Origin: Cunninghamia lanceolata
Lineage: Eukaryota > Streptophyta > Pinopsida > Cupressales > Cupressaceae
Assembly: GCA_027924645.1 (NCBI GenBank)
Contig: BSBN01000888.1
Location: forward strand, 13,709,001 to 13,773,000
DNA: 64,000 bases
Direction: 5' to 3'
The position numbers and the translations under genes are program-made. The notes under the pieces are model-generated. The model was not told where the DNA came from, did not search any database, and worked only from the letters and a program-made list of their open reading frames with translations. Positions within the stretch are counted from its first letter, which is position 1. Every line of letters begins with the position of its first letter. Positions 47,034 through 61,000 of this stretch are shown one piece after another.

Positions 47034-48160
47034 TTAATCCAATGCTGGGACAGAGGAGGTATCCCCTGTATCAAAACTCAAATCACTGAGAAACTCTTCT
47101 TTAGTATATGGTCTTTTGTAGAGCCTGATTCGGTAACCATTTACTAGAAATGTGTCTACGCTTCCATCAATAGGTTGCAATGATACTGTTCCATTTTCAA
47201 AAACTTCCTTGATTTGATAAGGACCCATCCAATGAGTTTGTAATTTCCTTTTGAACTCCTTCAATTTAGAATCATAAAGAAGGAGCCAATCACCTTGTTG
47301 AAATGTTCTCCTTTTGATGTGTTGGTCATGCCATTGCTTCCTCTGATACTGAACTAGTTCTGTTTGTTGAATGGCCTCTATCCAAATTTCATCCAACTCA
47401 TTGAGCTGAAGAATTCTATTATGTTGAGATATAGACAATGGTAGACCAATATCCAATGCAGTTTTAAGTGTCTGGAGTTCAAATTCTATAGATAAAATGG
47501 GTTTTTTCCCATAAACCAATTCATATGGTGAGAACTTTGTTGTGGACTTCCAAGTGGTGTTGTAAGTCCAAACTACTTCAGGTAATCTGCTAGCCCAATC
47601 TTTTCTGTTCATTGCTACTGTCCTTGTTAGAATATTTTCAAGTTCCCTATTGGTTTCTTCTACCTGCCCATTCGCTTGAGGATGGTAAGGTGAAGATTTT
47701 CTATGCTTGACTTGATATAAATCTGTGAATGCCTTGATTACCTATGAAGTAAACTAAGGTCCTCAATCTGAAACTATTGATCTTGGGGCTCCAAATCTTA
47801 AGAAAATCTTATTGTAAAGGAAATCTGCAACTTTCTCTTCTCTTGCAAACTGTAATGCCTGAACCTCAGCCCATGTAGTAACATAGTCTGTGCATACTAG
47901 AATGTACTCCTTTCCTGATGATGGTGGTGAAATTGGTCCCACAAAATCTAGACCCCACTGCTCAAATGGTTCTATCATGGCTTGAGGATGTAGTAACATC
48001 TCTTGGGTAAAGGTTGGCTACCCCATCCTTTGGTACTGGTCACAGTGCTGCACATACTTCTGTGTATCTTTATGAAGAGAGGGCCAGTAGTAACTAGCTC
48101 CGAGGATCTTATGAACTATCCTATGGAAGGAGTAATGGCCACCAGATGGTTCATCATGAC
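47034..48160 (-). pseudogene. Athila-like integrase
   Basis: 47763-47999 is the catalytic core start (QWGLDFVGPISPPSSGKEYI with the first Asp, and the second Asp in PRSIVSD). 47034-47612 follows: WTYNTTWKSTTKFSPYELVYG, then the C-domain KWHDQHIKR-like stretch and GDWLLLYDSKLKEF. A stop and frameshift near 47615-47760 remove the third acidic region. The zinc-binding N-domain is decayed around 48000-48160. Confidence 0.85.
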
Positions 48161-49620
48161 ATGCTCTCAACACATCAAAATCTCTTCAGCTTTTAAACGC
48201 CTGCATAGAATGAAATCAGGACCACATTTAAATAGTAAACCATTCAACCATTTGTAAGATAAACTTTCTTTAACCAAATGTTTTCTTTGTTTTGAAGTAA
48301 AATGGGATGGATACAAGCCTGTAGCTAAAAGATTAGCTATGTCAACAAACCAAGGTACAATAGAGGATATAGAAAAAAGGTGTTCATCTGGGAATTTGTC
48401 CTCCATTGGTTGGATTTCTCCTCCTATATGCAGTCTTGATAGAAAATCAGCAACCAAATTAAACTGTCCTAGCTTATCAACTATGGTAATATCAAATTCC
48501 TGCAATAGCAATAACCACCTAATGATCCTTGCACCCACTACTGGTTTATTCATTAGGTACTTGATGGCTACATGATTAGTGTGTACAAATATCTTATATC
48601 CAATGATATAATGCCTGAATTTGTTTATAGCATAGATGACTACCAAGAATTTTTTTTCAGTTGTTGTGTAGTTTCTTTCTATAGAGGTGAGGTTTTTGTT
48701 GATGTAATAAATGGCATGCATACTTTCTCCTTCCTCCTTTTGTCCTAAAACTACCCCAATGGACTCATTTGAAGCATCAGTCTATATGTGAAATGGCAAA
48801 GTCCAATTTGGTCCTCTTAAAATTGGTGTGACAGTAAACTTCTTTTTTAAGGTTTCAAACATTGATTGACATTCTTCTGTCCACAGAAATTCTGTGTCTT
48901 TGTTAAGCAGGGTAAATAGGGGGGCAGCTATTCTACTGAAATTTTCTATAAACCTCCTATAATAGCCTGCATGACCTAGAAAACTTCTAACATTTGTCTA
49001 ATTTTGGGTGAAGGCAACTGTGTGATCACCTCTATCTTGTTTTGATCCACTTTGATCCCTTTCTCTAAAATATGGTGCCCCAAGACAATTCCTTCCTCCA
49101 CCATCATGAAGCATTTTTCATGGCTAAGGGATAATTGATTTTTCTCACAGCATTTCAATACTTTCTCAAGGTTTGTGAGAGCTTCCTCAAAATTATCCCC
49201 ATACACAGTAAAGTCATCCATATAGATCTCCATACATTCATTAGCTAGTTCAACAAAAATAGCTAAAACAAGTCTCTAAAATGTAGCTGGGGCATTGCAT
49301 AGCCCAAAGAGAAGAACTTTGTTAGCAAAGGTTCTCGAAGAACATGTGAAGGTGGTTTTGTCCTGGTCTTCAAGTGCTACTTGAATTTGATTATACCCAC
49401 TGAATCCATCTAGAAAAGATAAATATTTTCTCCCAGCAAGGTTGTCCAGAACTTGGTCAATGAATGGTAAGGGAAAGTAGTCCTTTTTTGTGGCCTTGTT
49501 GAGTTCTCTATAATCAATACACACCCTCTATTTCCTAATCTTTTTAGGCACTATGACAAGCGGTGAAACCCATTGACTATCTGAGATTGGATATATGAAC
49601 CCTGCTTGAAGTCATTTTTC
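48161..49620 (-). pseudogene. Athila-like reverse transcriptase and RNase H
   Basis: 49276-49524 gives RT fingers/palm (MCIDYRELNKATKKDYFPLP, FLDGFSGYNQIQVALEDQ, FGLCNAPATF). 48976-49233 holds the catalytic box IYMDDFTVYG and the Athila-type EKGIKVDQNKIEVI. 48167-48721 is RNase H (YTTTEKKFLVVIYAINKFRHYI, then NLVADFLSRL) running into the integrase N-terminus. Stops lie between 48722 and 48975 and near 49240-49275. Confidence 0.88.
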
Positions 49621-49818
49621 TATTTCAGTTTTGACAATGTCCTTTAAAGCAGGATTCAATCTTCTCTGGGGTTGTCTGACAGGTTTAATATCCTCAGTGT
49701 ATATATGATGGGTGCAGATCTCAGGAGGTATGCCTTTCATATCTTGGTATTCCCAAGCAAAAGATGCTGAATGGGAAATCAGAAGTTGGATGAGTTTTTC
49801 TTCCTAATTGGTTGTTAA

Positions 49819-50746
49819 CTAAGTATTGATGTTAAATGTTTTCTCTGGTAAAATCATGACTTGTTTTGTGATTTGATCCATAGACGTAGTTAACCTGCAC
49901 ATAGGAGTCATGGTATTGAGAGGACAAGAATGTGGAAGCAACATATGGAAAGTAGCTAAGTCTCTATAAAAGGTTTCCCCACAAGGAATGATGTTGGCGA
50001 GGGTACAATAAGAAGAAGTAAGAGGTTCTCTCCTAGAATATTGGGCAAGTTCTGTCACATCCCTCTTGATTAGGGTGTGAGTGAAGTCTTCTGTTGTATC
50101 ATAGTATATTTCTTCTTCTAATTCTCCTAGATGTTCCTTGATGGTTACCATAGCTATCGAGGCACTGTTGTTATTATTCTCTGGCTCATCCACCCATACT
50201 TTTCCTGTATAATGTATTGATGGTTTAGCTGGAGGATACATAGATATTTTCTTTAAATCTATCCCATTAGAAATGACCATATCCCCAGTTCGACAATCAA
50301 TAGATGCTGCTACTGTAGCCAACCATGGTCTTCCTAAGATCAGTGGATACATATTTCTCTGGTTTCCTGGTTCTAGAATCAAGAAGTCCACTGGAAATTC
50401 CCATGAATCTATTACAACTGGTACATCAGTGATTACTCCTTTTGGAACAGTTACTGACTGGTCAGCAAGTTGAAGAATTGCAGTTGTGGATTAGATACCT
50501 AATAGAGCTAATTTGTCCATTGTGTGGACTGTCATCACATTAATTACTGCTCCCAAATCAACTAGAACATTTGAAATTTCTACTCCTGAGATGAAAATAG
50601 TTATGATAGAGTTTCCAGGGTCTCCATATTTTGGGAAGAGAATTTCTTCCATCAATAGATCTACTACTTTTCCTTCCACTTGTATTGTGGAGGGAAAGTT
50701 TTTCTTCCTACCCTATGTTTTGATACAATGCTGTTTAATTAACTAA
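49819..50746 (-). pseudogene. Athila-like aspartic protease
   Basis: 50491-50679 contains the active site NVLVDLGAVINVMTV. The D-L-G-A form is characteristic of Athila/Tat proteases. 49819-50391 has the downstream LILGRPWLATVAASIDCRTG signature. One stop separates the two. Confidence 0.82.
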
Positions 50747-50811
50747 TTTAGTTCTGGAACATCTTTGATTGCCTGGAGAAGAGGAATTTCAATGTTTAGC
50801 TGCTTGATTTC

Positions 50812-52886
50812 TCATAAAAGTTCTGATTCCAGGTTGGTTTGGATTTGTTTTTGTAAGATCTTTTTCTGGGGAACATTCTGTTTAAGTCGTTCTGGGTATG
50901 CTGCTAGTTTTTCCATCTCTAGAGCATCTCTGGAGCTCTTGTTAGAATTGTCTTTAGGAACGTTCTCTGGAGTCAGTCTTTTAGGAGCAACTCCAGAGTT
51001 GTCCAATGATGATCCTTTTAGTACTTTTTCGTTAGTAATCTCCTTCGAGGGTTGAGTGGATGAATCTTTAGGTTCCTCATCATTGGTTACTTCAACTATA
51101 ATTGGAGGAAATGGTCTTGGGAATGCTTTCCCAGGACGTAGCTGGAGATTATTCAAATATATAGCATTAATTCCAGCCAGATTTTCTTGCTTTGTCATGT
51201 AGACAGCTACTCCTTGTTTATTTCGTGGGTTTCGTATAAGTTGAGCTAGTAAAGGTGGTTCGCTAACTAGTTCATTTTGTGCTTGACCTTGTGTGTTGGA
51301 GGGTCCAGTTAGTAAAGGTTGTTGTTGAGGTTGGAAACATCTAGGTTGTCCCTGGTATTGTTGATTATATCCCTATTGAGAACCCCATTGAGGTTGCATG
51401 TTTTGTGATCCAAACTATGGTGGCCACTATTGATTTCCCCAAGGCTGATTTTGCCAATTTTGGTTTTGCCAGTGTTGATTTTGCCAATCCTGTTGTCCCC
51501 AAGGAGGATTATTTTGAGGCCCATGCCAAGTTGGATTCCACTAATTATTTCCCCAATTAGAAGCACTCCTGTAAGAAGGGTGGTTTGGATACTGATTATA
51601 AGGAAAATTTCTAGCTTGTTTTTGTCCCATGTAGTTCAATTCCTCTTCTATTACAGCATTCTTCTTAATCTTTTCAAGGCTAGAAGTTGACTACATTGAC
51701 TGGTAGGATGTTCCTTATCACAAATTTGACAAATCTCTGATTTGTCCAAAGGGCATTCTCTCAACAAATGTTTGTTTCTACACCTAGGACAATAGATGGA
51801 GAGTGGTTTAGTTTCTCTGTTTTGATCAGTTGTTCTGGTTTTTGCCTGAATCCCATCCAATGTGGTATTTAATTGGACCAAAATGTCTATTTTTAGATTT
51901 GCAATCTCTTCCATCAAATGTCCTATTTCATTTTTCCCTTTAAAATTTTTGGATGACCTCACTCCATCTTGGGTTCTAGAATAGTTCTTGCAAAGTTCTT
52001 CTATATTAGGTATTTCCATTTTGTTGATGTTCCCTTTTCCCATTAGGTCCAGTGCCTGTTTTGATTCTTTATCCAATCCTTTTAAAAATAGGGTTTTGGC
52101 CAAGGAGTGATCTACTGGGTTACCATACCTTCTCAAGGAGAAGTTAAAACTATCCACATAGTCCTCTAAAGATTCTGCCTCCCCCTGCCTAATTTTGAAC
52201 AATTCTTAATTTTTATTACTAGATCTACAGTAATCTTGATATTTTTCCAAAAACTCTGTTTCCATCTGATCCCAAGAATGGATAGAATTCTAGGGTAAAC
52301 CCATAAACCATCTCATCACTGAATCTTTCAGAGTTGAAGGAAACAGTTTGAGTTTTTGGTTATCTGATCCATAATCATAAGTCTGGCAGACTACTTTAAA
52401 TTCAAATAAGAACTGATCTAGATCCTCAGAAGAAAGTCCTCTAAAGGTTGGCAGGTGTGCTGGTGAGATATTCTTCATAGGAGCATTGTCTCCAGTAGCC
52501 AAAACAATAGGATATGAGAAGGTTCTTGGAGCTTGATTTTCCTCTTCCCCATGATTTTCATTTTCCATGTTTTGTACTAGTTCTTCTTCCTAAGGTTCTA
52601 GGAAATTAGGTTCTATTAAAGGATCTACCTGAAACTTTTGTCGTAATTCCTGGATATAATTTGCAAATGGAATATTTGGAGGATCTAACGGATTATTGTT
52701 CTGAGGTGCAGCTTCCAAAGTAGGCTCTAGGTTTCTCTCCTCAACAAGATCTTGTATCACCCCACTACTTTCCCCTATGGTTTGTTGTTGGGGTGTCTGC
52801 TTTATATATCTTCCCTTCAAGTCTCTAGCTCTAACCATACAGATCTTTCCTAAAAATTGTTTTAACTCAATTTCCCTAATTAACAC
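50812..52886 (-). pseudogene. Athila-like gag
   Basis: Minus-strand pieces: 52590-52886 (N-terminal, Gln/Pro-rich); 52290-52568 (capsid start, AHLPTFRGLSSEDLDQFLF, KLKLFPSTLKDSVMRWFMGLP); 51651-52202 (FKIRQGEAESLEDYVDSFN, then two knuckles of C-x2-C-x3-H-x4-C form, CPRCRNKHLLREC and CQICDKEHPTSQC); 51309-51566 (Asn/Gly/Gln-rich spacer); and 50812-51198 (Pro/Lys/Ser-rich link to protease). Frameshifts separate them. It would form the particle core. Confidence 0.82.
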
Positions 52887-52890
52887 AATA

Positions 52891-52910
52891 GTTCTCTGAC
52901 AATGGTGCCA
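52891..52910 (-). other. Primer binding site of the Athila-like element
   Basis: The complement reads TGGCACCATTGTCAGAGAAC. It matches the tRNA-Asp primer type TGGCGCCGTTGCCGGGGA except for changes mostly at former CpG sites. It lies four bases inside the 5' LTR edge. Confidence 0.75.
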
Positions 52911-52914
52911 AAAA

Positions 52915-54246
52915 TGACAAGGTGTCGCTATACCTCATCATTTAATCTATTTTCCAGATGCCAATAATCTAGGGGCTATGTCCACGGCTATCTGCAACTA
53001 GGGATTCTATAGTTACCAGTTTCTAGCTAATCCTAACAGCTTCTACAAATTGAAAGGAGATTAATCTATCTACTTGCTGAATTTAAGGAATACTGAAAAT
53101 AGGATAAAACAGAAAATTTACTCAAAGAAATCTTAAAACAATAATATGCATCTACCTATCAAAATCAGCAATTACTTTGCATAACAGAAAGCTGAAGTAA
53201 TAAAATAATGTTACTAGCCTCCTACCTTAGTGGTGAGAGTGGGCCCTTGCTCCACACCCTTAGGGCTGAAGGCTACAGTAAGAAATCAGCACAGAAGAAG
53301 ATCACAACTAGATCCAATCCAATTCATTCACTCTGCATTCGTGAGAATATTGCTAACACAGAACTGAGATTTTTTCTCGAGAATCAGAATAATTCAATCA
53401 TTGTATATCTTTTGTTGTTTCTACAAGTATATATGAAAAGTGAATGATGACTTAGCACTTATCTTATCTATCAGTTCCTCTATGAGATGACATCCATCTC
53501 TTTATTACACTAGCTATTTAATTATGAAACAAATTCATGCAATAAAAAGTAGACTTGAGCGGAACAGAAGTCCACTCAAAATCTAAGTTTGAGTCTTAAT
53601 ACATTTGGGCATCGAGGCCCTAAAAATAAGGGTATTGAATCAGTTCCATCGTAACTCATGCAAGAACTTTGAAAAGATAAGACTCCAGCAGTTTAACTAA
53701 AGATGACCCCTCACCACTTAGGTGATGATTTGAGTGCAATGAGGGGTATTATGATCATTGCTGAGAGTGTCGGGTCGGCAGCTTATGTTGGAAACATGCC
53801 CTACTCTCAGGAGGTGCCAGAGATAACTATTGCTATATGCAGCTCCAGAAATACTGTAGCTTTCTCTATTCAGCTCCAGAGATGCTCCAGACTCCCGCAG
53901 AGCTCTGGAGAGCATTCCTCATTCCTTCAAAACTTCAGGTGTCATGGTCCTCTGGTATTATCTCCGAAGATCATTGAAAACTTCCTCCGGAGATGCACAA
54001 AATTGTTGTTTCTGGTATCTACACCTGTTGAATCAAAAAGAGAGAAGTTCTGCATTTTTCCATCAATTCCATGCACATTAGTCACTCAATTAGAAATTAT
54101 AATCTTAAGTAATCTATCTCAATTAATCATAAAATAGAACGATCTAGCTAGCTTATTTGGGTGCAGAGATTAGGAAAGATGGACTCAGGAAGTAGAAAAA
54201 GAGAGTCAAAAAGATGTATTTCATGAGTGCAACTTGGCACTCATCA
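52915..54246 (-). mobile_element. Athila-like 5' LTR
   Basis: Minus-strand start TGATGAGTGCCAAG at 54246, end CACCTTGTCA at 52915, keeping canonical TG...CA. It is slightly longer than the partner (1,332 against 1,315 bp) because of small indels. Confidence 0.88.
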
Positions 54247-54251
54247 CTAGA

Positions 54252-57200
54252 GTGTTGACATTGTTTGAAAGTCTCCCATGGTTAAGAGTGATCACACTCC
54301 CATGTTATAAGACGAGGGTAGGAATGTTCTACCTTGTGTGTTTGTTGGTTGAAGGTAACTTGGGTTTCCTAATTACCCTTGCTTGGATAGGCTCTTCTTG
54401 TGTCTTCCTTTATGTTTCTAGTGAAAGAAATGACCCTAATTGGTCATGAATTGCTCTTGTAATTCTTTCTTGTATTATAGATGTAAAGGATGGTAGGATG
54501 TAGTTGTTTGCAGATGTGGATAGATTAGTTTGATTGCTCCATACTCTCTTGTAAGTGTTGGATGATTTCTATTTTTTCTTATAACCTCTTCATTTGCTTG
54601 AGTTGCTACAATTTATCATCCTTGATAACATATTGAAGTCATTGGAACACTAGTGGTGCCTTAAAATTTCCCTTAACAGAATCTACATGTTTACATATGG
54701 TGAATATTGGATGGCATGTAATGTCTTGACTTGAGATGAAATCTATCTCTCTCCTCTTCTTAGTTGTCAATAGTTGGCAAGATGTTAGATTGATGGCTTA
54801 TGGATTTAATTAGTATGTTATAATTGCAATAAGTAAGAGATTTAGTGAGATAGGAGTGAAGAAGACCTTATGCTTGTTATGGTTATGTATTGAGAGTGAT
54901 TACCTATTCATTAGTAACTCCTTACTTAATGAGCTTACATGAGAATGGTAATTGTTTGTGGATATATCTTGTTGATGAAAGATGATATTTTCAATTGCAT
55001 TGTGGATTTCAATGAGACTTTATAGATGAATGTTTGTATTTTAATGCAACTAAAAATAGTGAATGCTAAGGTAATAGGAATGTTGCATATCTTGCTTGAT
55101 GAGCAATAGCATGCCTTGACATAGCCATGGTTACTTAAGATTATATGTATGGATGTGAATGTTGAGAAATGACTAGGGAATTGTGTTGCTGACATGATGT
55201 CACATTATGTGTCATTATGTGATTAGAGAAGTGATTGTAATAATGATTATGAAAAATGTTACTTATGTTTATCCATTGATGTTAAAATGATAGTGATGAT
55301 GCTATACATGTTCATACACTATTGTGTTATATTGAAAGAATTGCAAGTGAATCTATGATGTTATGGGTAAATGAGTTACCCTTGTGAAAAGAGGAAAATT
55401 GGTATGGCTATTTGGTAGTACCTATTGTTTGGTAAAGTTGTGTATCTTGCATTATGTTGCATAGTCATAGGTGAACTATGGTATTGCCTGGGTAAGAGAA
55501 AATGTGGTTGTACTCCCTATGATGAGGACATCTAGTGATGTATTCCTCTTGAGTGTTGTGATTAACCTGTGCTTGAGTTGTGTGCCCATGGGATGGTGAT
55601 ACTACATACCCATCCATGGAGGATATGTATGGATTATGTGTATGGGGGGAAACCATACCATCTATGTGTTTTCTGTTGTCACCCTATTGACTGCCAACCC
55701 GATGGTTGTTGATAGGTCAATATGTGGAGGGGTAGTAGCAGCAACAAAGTTCCTTGGGAGGGAATTGCATGGTGTACGTATAATGGCAGCACAAAATGAC
55801 AGTGATGATTTCAACATCTCAGGAAAGTACTCACTACTTCCCCTTATTAATGGACCAGATACTTGGTTCATACAGTGTTAGCCTAATCTCCTTAGTTCTT
55901 GAAGATGCTATTAGTTGTGGTATGAGCACCTGTGACAGCTATGATCTTACCTTGGTGTGATTGTTTTAGATATGATGCCACCCCCCACTGGTGTTCTGAC
56001 ACAGTGCTAGTGAGGATGTCGTGTTGCTAATGGTAGCGAGCCGAGCTCGAGGACATGATTCCACGTACCTAGATGCATTAAGCCATAGTATATATGTTGT
56101 GTTCATACTTGTGTAGAGAGGAGTGGTTGCTCATATAGAGTAGAGGGTTTTCTCAAGAGGGCCTCGATTCTAATCAGTTGGCATGTGAGTGGAACCTAGC
56201 CATGTGCACCTCTGGCTTGGTGTGTAGCTGCACGTGCTTTCTCTATAGGTATGCACTATGCAGGATGTTCCTATGATTAGGACATTGCCATGTGGCATTC
56301 TACCATTATGTGCTTTCTCCGCTTGGCGTATACCATGCGCAGTCATGCTGCATGAGGTATGTGACCTGGGAGTTCTGGCACAGTACCTTTCCATGCGGAG
56401 GCTGCGTGAGTTGGCTGCACCCACATGAAGGATTGTTGAGACAGTCACGCTTGTTTCCCTCCTTCCTTGTGTGGTGACTAGCGATAGTCATGTAGTGTTG
56501 TAATGTGTATATTTTGAAGATTGTGAATCTTTCTTTCAGTTATTCGTGACATTTACTTTGCTTGTGCAGACCAAAACTTTGGTTATCATACTTGTATTGG
56601 GTTAGCCACGGATTATTTTCTTGACATGTAACTCTTGTGGTTACATTTGATTTATTGTTGAAGATTATGCGCATTTTTCTTACTTTATTATTGGAATTGA
56701 GATTTACTCTTCCTTATTTATATTTTGGTGGCTAAACTCATTGACTTTTCTATTTTTGAATGTTGGTCTTGTGTTGTCATGTGATTCCTCATTGGGTATG
56801 GTGAGATCCACCCATTTGAGTGTATACGAGGAAGTAGACGTAGGGAAACCCTTAAGGATGGGGGTATGTGTGAGTTGTTCTAAGCTCTAATTCACTACCT
56901 TCCTATTGTTTGACTATCTCTTGGAGGCTAAAACCCTTACATAAACAAGAGATATGTCATTGTGGCTTGTATGGATGGCTCACTAGGTGGGTCAATGCCA
57001 TCAAGACACATGGATTTGGATATTGGACATGGTTATTGGTTATGGACTCATGGATATGTTGGATATGTATGGTACTACGACATCCATGTGAACCCCTATG
57101 TATCCTTGTGATGAGAATGAGTATGTATGTATATGTAGGCAGTATAATTGTCATGTATGTGGTTGCATATTAAAATATAGAAGAGAACAAAATAAAATTT

Positions 57201-58060
57201 GCATAATTATGCCTTCAAAAGTGACAAACTATTGCATTATATGTAAAGAGATGTCATGCATGCTATGAAATCAGAGGTTGAAATTATGTATATGTGTGTA
57301 TGCATGCTCTATTTTATAGATAGCTGCATATAAAAGTTAGAGAATTAAAAATTTTGTCTTGAAAGTGCATTTTGCTATAAATTATGAGAAAATTATGTGG
57401 TTCATGCTGTTATATATGTGTAAATTGATGGTTGTTGCTTTTCCTTGATGGATTCTGATATTATTATGATGTGACATGATTGGTTATCATGTTGGATTAC
57501 ATGGTTACTATTGCTTCGGCTATGATGTATGTTATATGCTCATGTCCTTTGATGTGTGATCAGAGTGATGCAGGTATTGGTTATCGACTCTGCCTGGACT
57601 CACAAGCCTGAGCCTACTCTTATTATCCCTGATGGTGGTTACTAGAGATAGTCAGAGGCCTTGTTCCCAATACCCTAGCCTAGCCCATTGTACCCTGCTA
57701 GTGCAATGTTTATGTGTTGTTGTCTTATCATTTGGTTACCTAATAGTAATGTCTAGATTGCCCTTATGGTCATGTGTAGTTTTCTAGTGCGGTGGTTGAT
57801 GCTTTTCTCCTTGGTTTTTGTTGATTGTTCAATGTGGTTTCCTTGGCATCATTCTTTATTTTGATTGGAGAAAACTGCTATATGCTAATGTATATTTTGT
57901 AGGAATGAGTTCCATGCCTATTCCTTACCCTTGTTCTGGGACTGATTGCATGTAATTGTGCATGTCATAACCTAATTTTATTAATTGCATCAAATTTCTT
58001 GGATTAGTGTGTGCTTGGTTCCATCTTAGCATTTACAGGCTTCCAAGAGTAAGCCTAGTC
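54252..58060 (+). mobile_element. LARD internal domain, non-coding
   Basis: About 3.8 kb without any retroelement motif; the longest ORF is under 100 codons. G/T-rich on the plus strand, with many 'atgtgtatg' and 'ggatatgt' phrases. A G+C-richer patch lies at 55960-56460. In other LARDs this region carries packaging and RNA structure; here that is inference. Confidence 0.7.
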
Positions 58061-58073
58061 CCAGGGGGTAGGA
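58061..58073 (+). other. LARD polypurine tract
   Basis: CCAGGGGGTAGGA directly before the 3' LTR start TGTAAC at 58074. Confidence 0.75.
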
Positions 58074-61000
58074 TGTAACGATTCTTGTGTTTGCTATCAA
58101 ATGGTCATTTATATGCTTGATGTGCATACTACTACTTATATGATTGGCTGGTGTAGTTACAACACCTCTATCCAATTGCTATACTTTTGACTATAATGGG
58201 TACATTTATGACTTTACCAAGACTTACATCTCCATGCTTGCGTGGAATACCAAAATAATCTTTGCAACCATTTATAGTGCTATCCCACAAACTACCCATT
58301 AACAAAAAAAAATAGATGAAAGTAGTGCCAATGAGGTGGGTGAAAAAGTAATACTGCAGCTAGAAAATATCTTTTGGAGCAGTTGGGAATTTTCAATGCA
58401 ACAGAAAATATCTGCAATTGAGGGGACAAATTATGGCAAGAGTATGGGCACAGGGGAGGAAGAAGTCCTGATATTTTTCCATGCCATTACTAAGGCATGG
58501 GACTCCCTCACTTTCTGCAGGAGGAGGCTCAGATGACTAGATAGGAGAGGGAGGACATCCAATGGTGAGGTATGACAAGGGAAGCCAGAAGAAGAAGGGG
58601 GAGTAACTGGTTTAGTTGGATCCTCTGCAATTTGTCAAAATTGTAGGTAAGTTTTTGTTCCTCCTCATCTACATATACGTATACTAGAGAAGGTGCAACT
58701 ATTATTTATGCTTTTTAATGGACTCTAACTATTGTAAATTGAATGGATGCTCATACTTTGTTTTTTTAACATACAATCATTGTATCCATGAGAAAACATT
58801 CTAGGAACTTTTGTTAAACAATGTCATGCCTTGTCTGGCTTCCTCTTTTTGCATACTTGTCTGTCGTGGCATTTGCAACCGCAACATCTGATAAAAATTC
58901 CCCTTTTGTTATGCTTGGCTGGACATCCATACCTTGTTCCATAGTTCCCATCTTGGCGCAAGCAGCAAGTATGCTGGCAAAGGTTTAGGAATCTAGATTT
59001 ATGCTAGTCAATGGCATTTGTTTAAAAGTTTCTAAAGCCTTTTTATCAAATCCATTTTGTGCGTATCCTACAATCAACCCATTTCTTGAGAGGACAATCA
59101 CTCTAAGGCATTCTATCAAATAGTTACTTTTTGGTAATGAAATTTCTTATAGTTTATTTTTGGTTAAACCAGACGCCCTACTATGTATGAGTGCCTCAAG
59201 GACCCCGTTTTAAGTTCAAAGGATGTTTCTAAAATTAGGATTTTTGATGTGGAAGGGGTTTGATTTTCAAGCCCAGTATTATTCTTCATAACTGGGTTAT
59301 TTTTTTAGTGATGGTTTTGCAAAGACCTACTTGCTCTTTATGGAATTTGATTTAAAGTTTGAGTTGATAGAAGTAAAATTTGCATTGATATAAACTTTTG
59401 CTTCCACTTGTGTAATGCGATAGAAATCATTTTGATGGCAATAATATTCTACAATGTACACTCCACATTAAATGGAAATGTTTGTATAGACAAATTCATC
59501 ATTTTGTAATTTTTACAAACTTCCTCTAGTTGTTTCGTGAGCCTGGTAATTCTTTTTTAATTTTCTCTGCATCCCCAATTGCTCATATTTACAATTTTCC
59601 CAAAGAAAAGCTTGTTGCATTGACGTTTCACATTTTACTCCTCTTTGCCACAGTTGGGGGATGTATTTGTCAAACACTTCATGCACCTTATGTATGGTTC
59701 CACATTTTACATTTAAGGGAGAATGTGAAGAAGTTGAAGTGATTGGGTCAGACAACTAGTTTGTTGCATTTGGTGAAACAGAGATGAAGCCCAAGCATTC
59801 TATATGTTGTAGTTATGAAATTCCATTAGAAGATGTTTGGTTCAATCATGCGGTTGAAAACTATGCAAACATCCATAAAAATTCCATACTTGTCATAAAT
59901 GGTGACAAGTTTATACTTTAAAAGTGTGTTTGTGGAAAATATAAACTTTCAGTCATATGAATGTGAGTATGGATACACTTGGTCTCTGAATGGACTTTCT
60001 TTGGAATTCAGTTGTGCAATTTTTGAAGGTATGTAGAAGCTTCTATAGGAACATTGTGTGTTATCTGTGCAATTTTCAAAGTTTTCTTATGTTATCCGTG
60101 CATTCATTTGTAAAGTGATCAAATTGGGGTCACTGGATTTATTACAAAACTGATCTAACTGGAAAAGGGTTGTCTTCTATAAAATTACACTGTCCTCGAA
60201 AGATTTCGTCTTCTAGATCACTTTTTTCAATTTCATTTGGAATTCAGTGTTTTAGTCATTTTGGCTATGTATACCTCGTCGGTTAAATGAGACAAGCTTG
60301 GGTCTAGGATAATGAGTTCTTGTGCATGGCCTTGAGCACTTGTAGAGGCTAAGGATGCACACAAGAAGGCCTATCCATATGTGGGGTGTCGAATTATCCG
60401 TCTATGGCGCATTGATTCATGCGTGTTTGAGTCTCCTCGTCTGTATGAGTAGTGCACTTGTTTCTGTGTGGTGCCATCCTTTTGAGAATTCATGATGACA
60501 CTCCACCTAATTTACACTCTAGTGTCTTGTACCTTTTTGGTCGTGAGTAACACCTGACATTATATTGATGAGTATTTCTATGTTAGGACTTGGGATTTAT
60601 GCATTGTTTTTCGTGTTTTCTCCACGATTGATGTGAGTGTTGGCCATCATGTATAGCCTGCCTTTATTAATTTTGTCTGGGCCTTATGACTACCTCCAAG
60701 CATGGTGGGGTGGTCTCTTTTGAGTCCACATGGTTGGGAGGCATTGCCATCGCCATTGGGGACTAGTGAACAGGTTATTGGTACACCAAATTGAAGATAT
60801 TCTGACTCTCTATTACCTTGTCTGTTGTTGTACCCTTTTTAGTCATTATATCATATTCAAGACTATGTTATTATACTTGTATATCTTACTCATGGCTATG
60901 CCATTGCACTATATATTCTTTATGTATTGATACTCTCATATGAGAGAGGATGTAATCATGTAAATTAATGAGAAGAAATGAGTGGTTCCTTATTTGGTTT

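Larger units (their letters stand above)
43009..54246 (-). mobile_element. Complete Athila-like Ty3/gypsy element, ~11.2 kb, nested in the LARD
   Basis: LTRs at 43009-44323 (3') and 52915-54246 (5') are flanked by the target duplication CTAGA (43004-43008 and 54247-54251). It has a tRNA-Asp-type primer site, polypurine tract, gag, protease, RT, RNase H, integrase and an extra ORF in the envelope position. The protease DLGA motif, the RT sequence FLDGFSGYNQ with TTFTC, and the extra 3' ORF place it in the Athila/Tat group. By eye the LTRs show about 11 mismatches in the first ~140 aligned bases, nearly all transitions. All ORFs carry stops. Confidence 0.88.
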
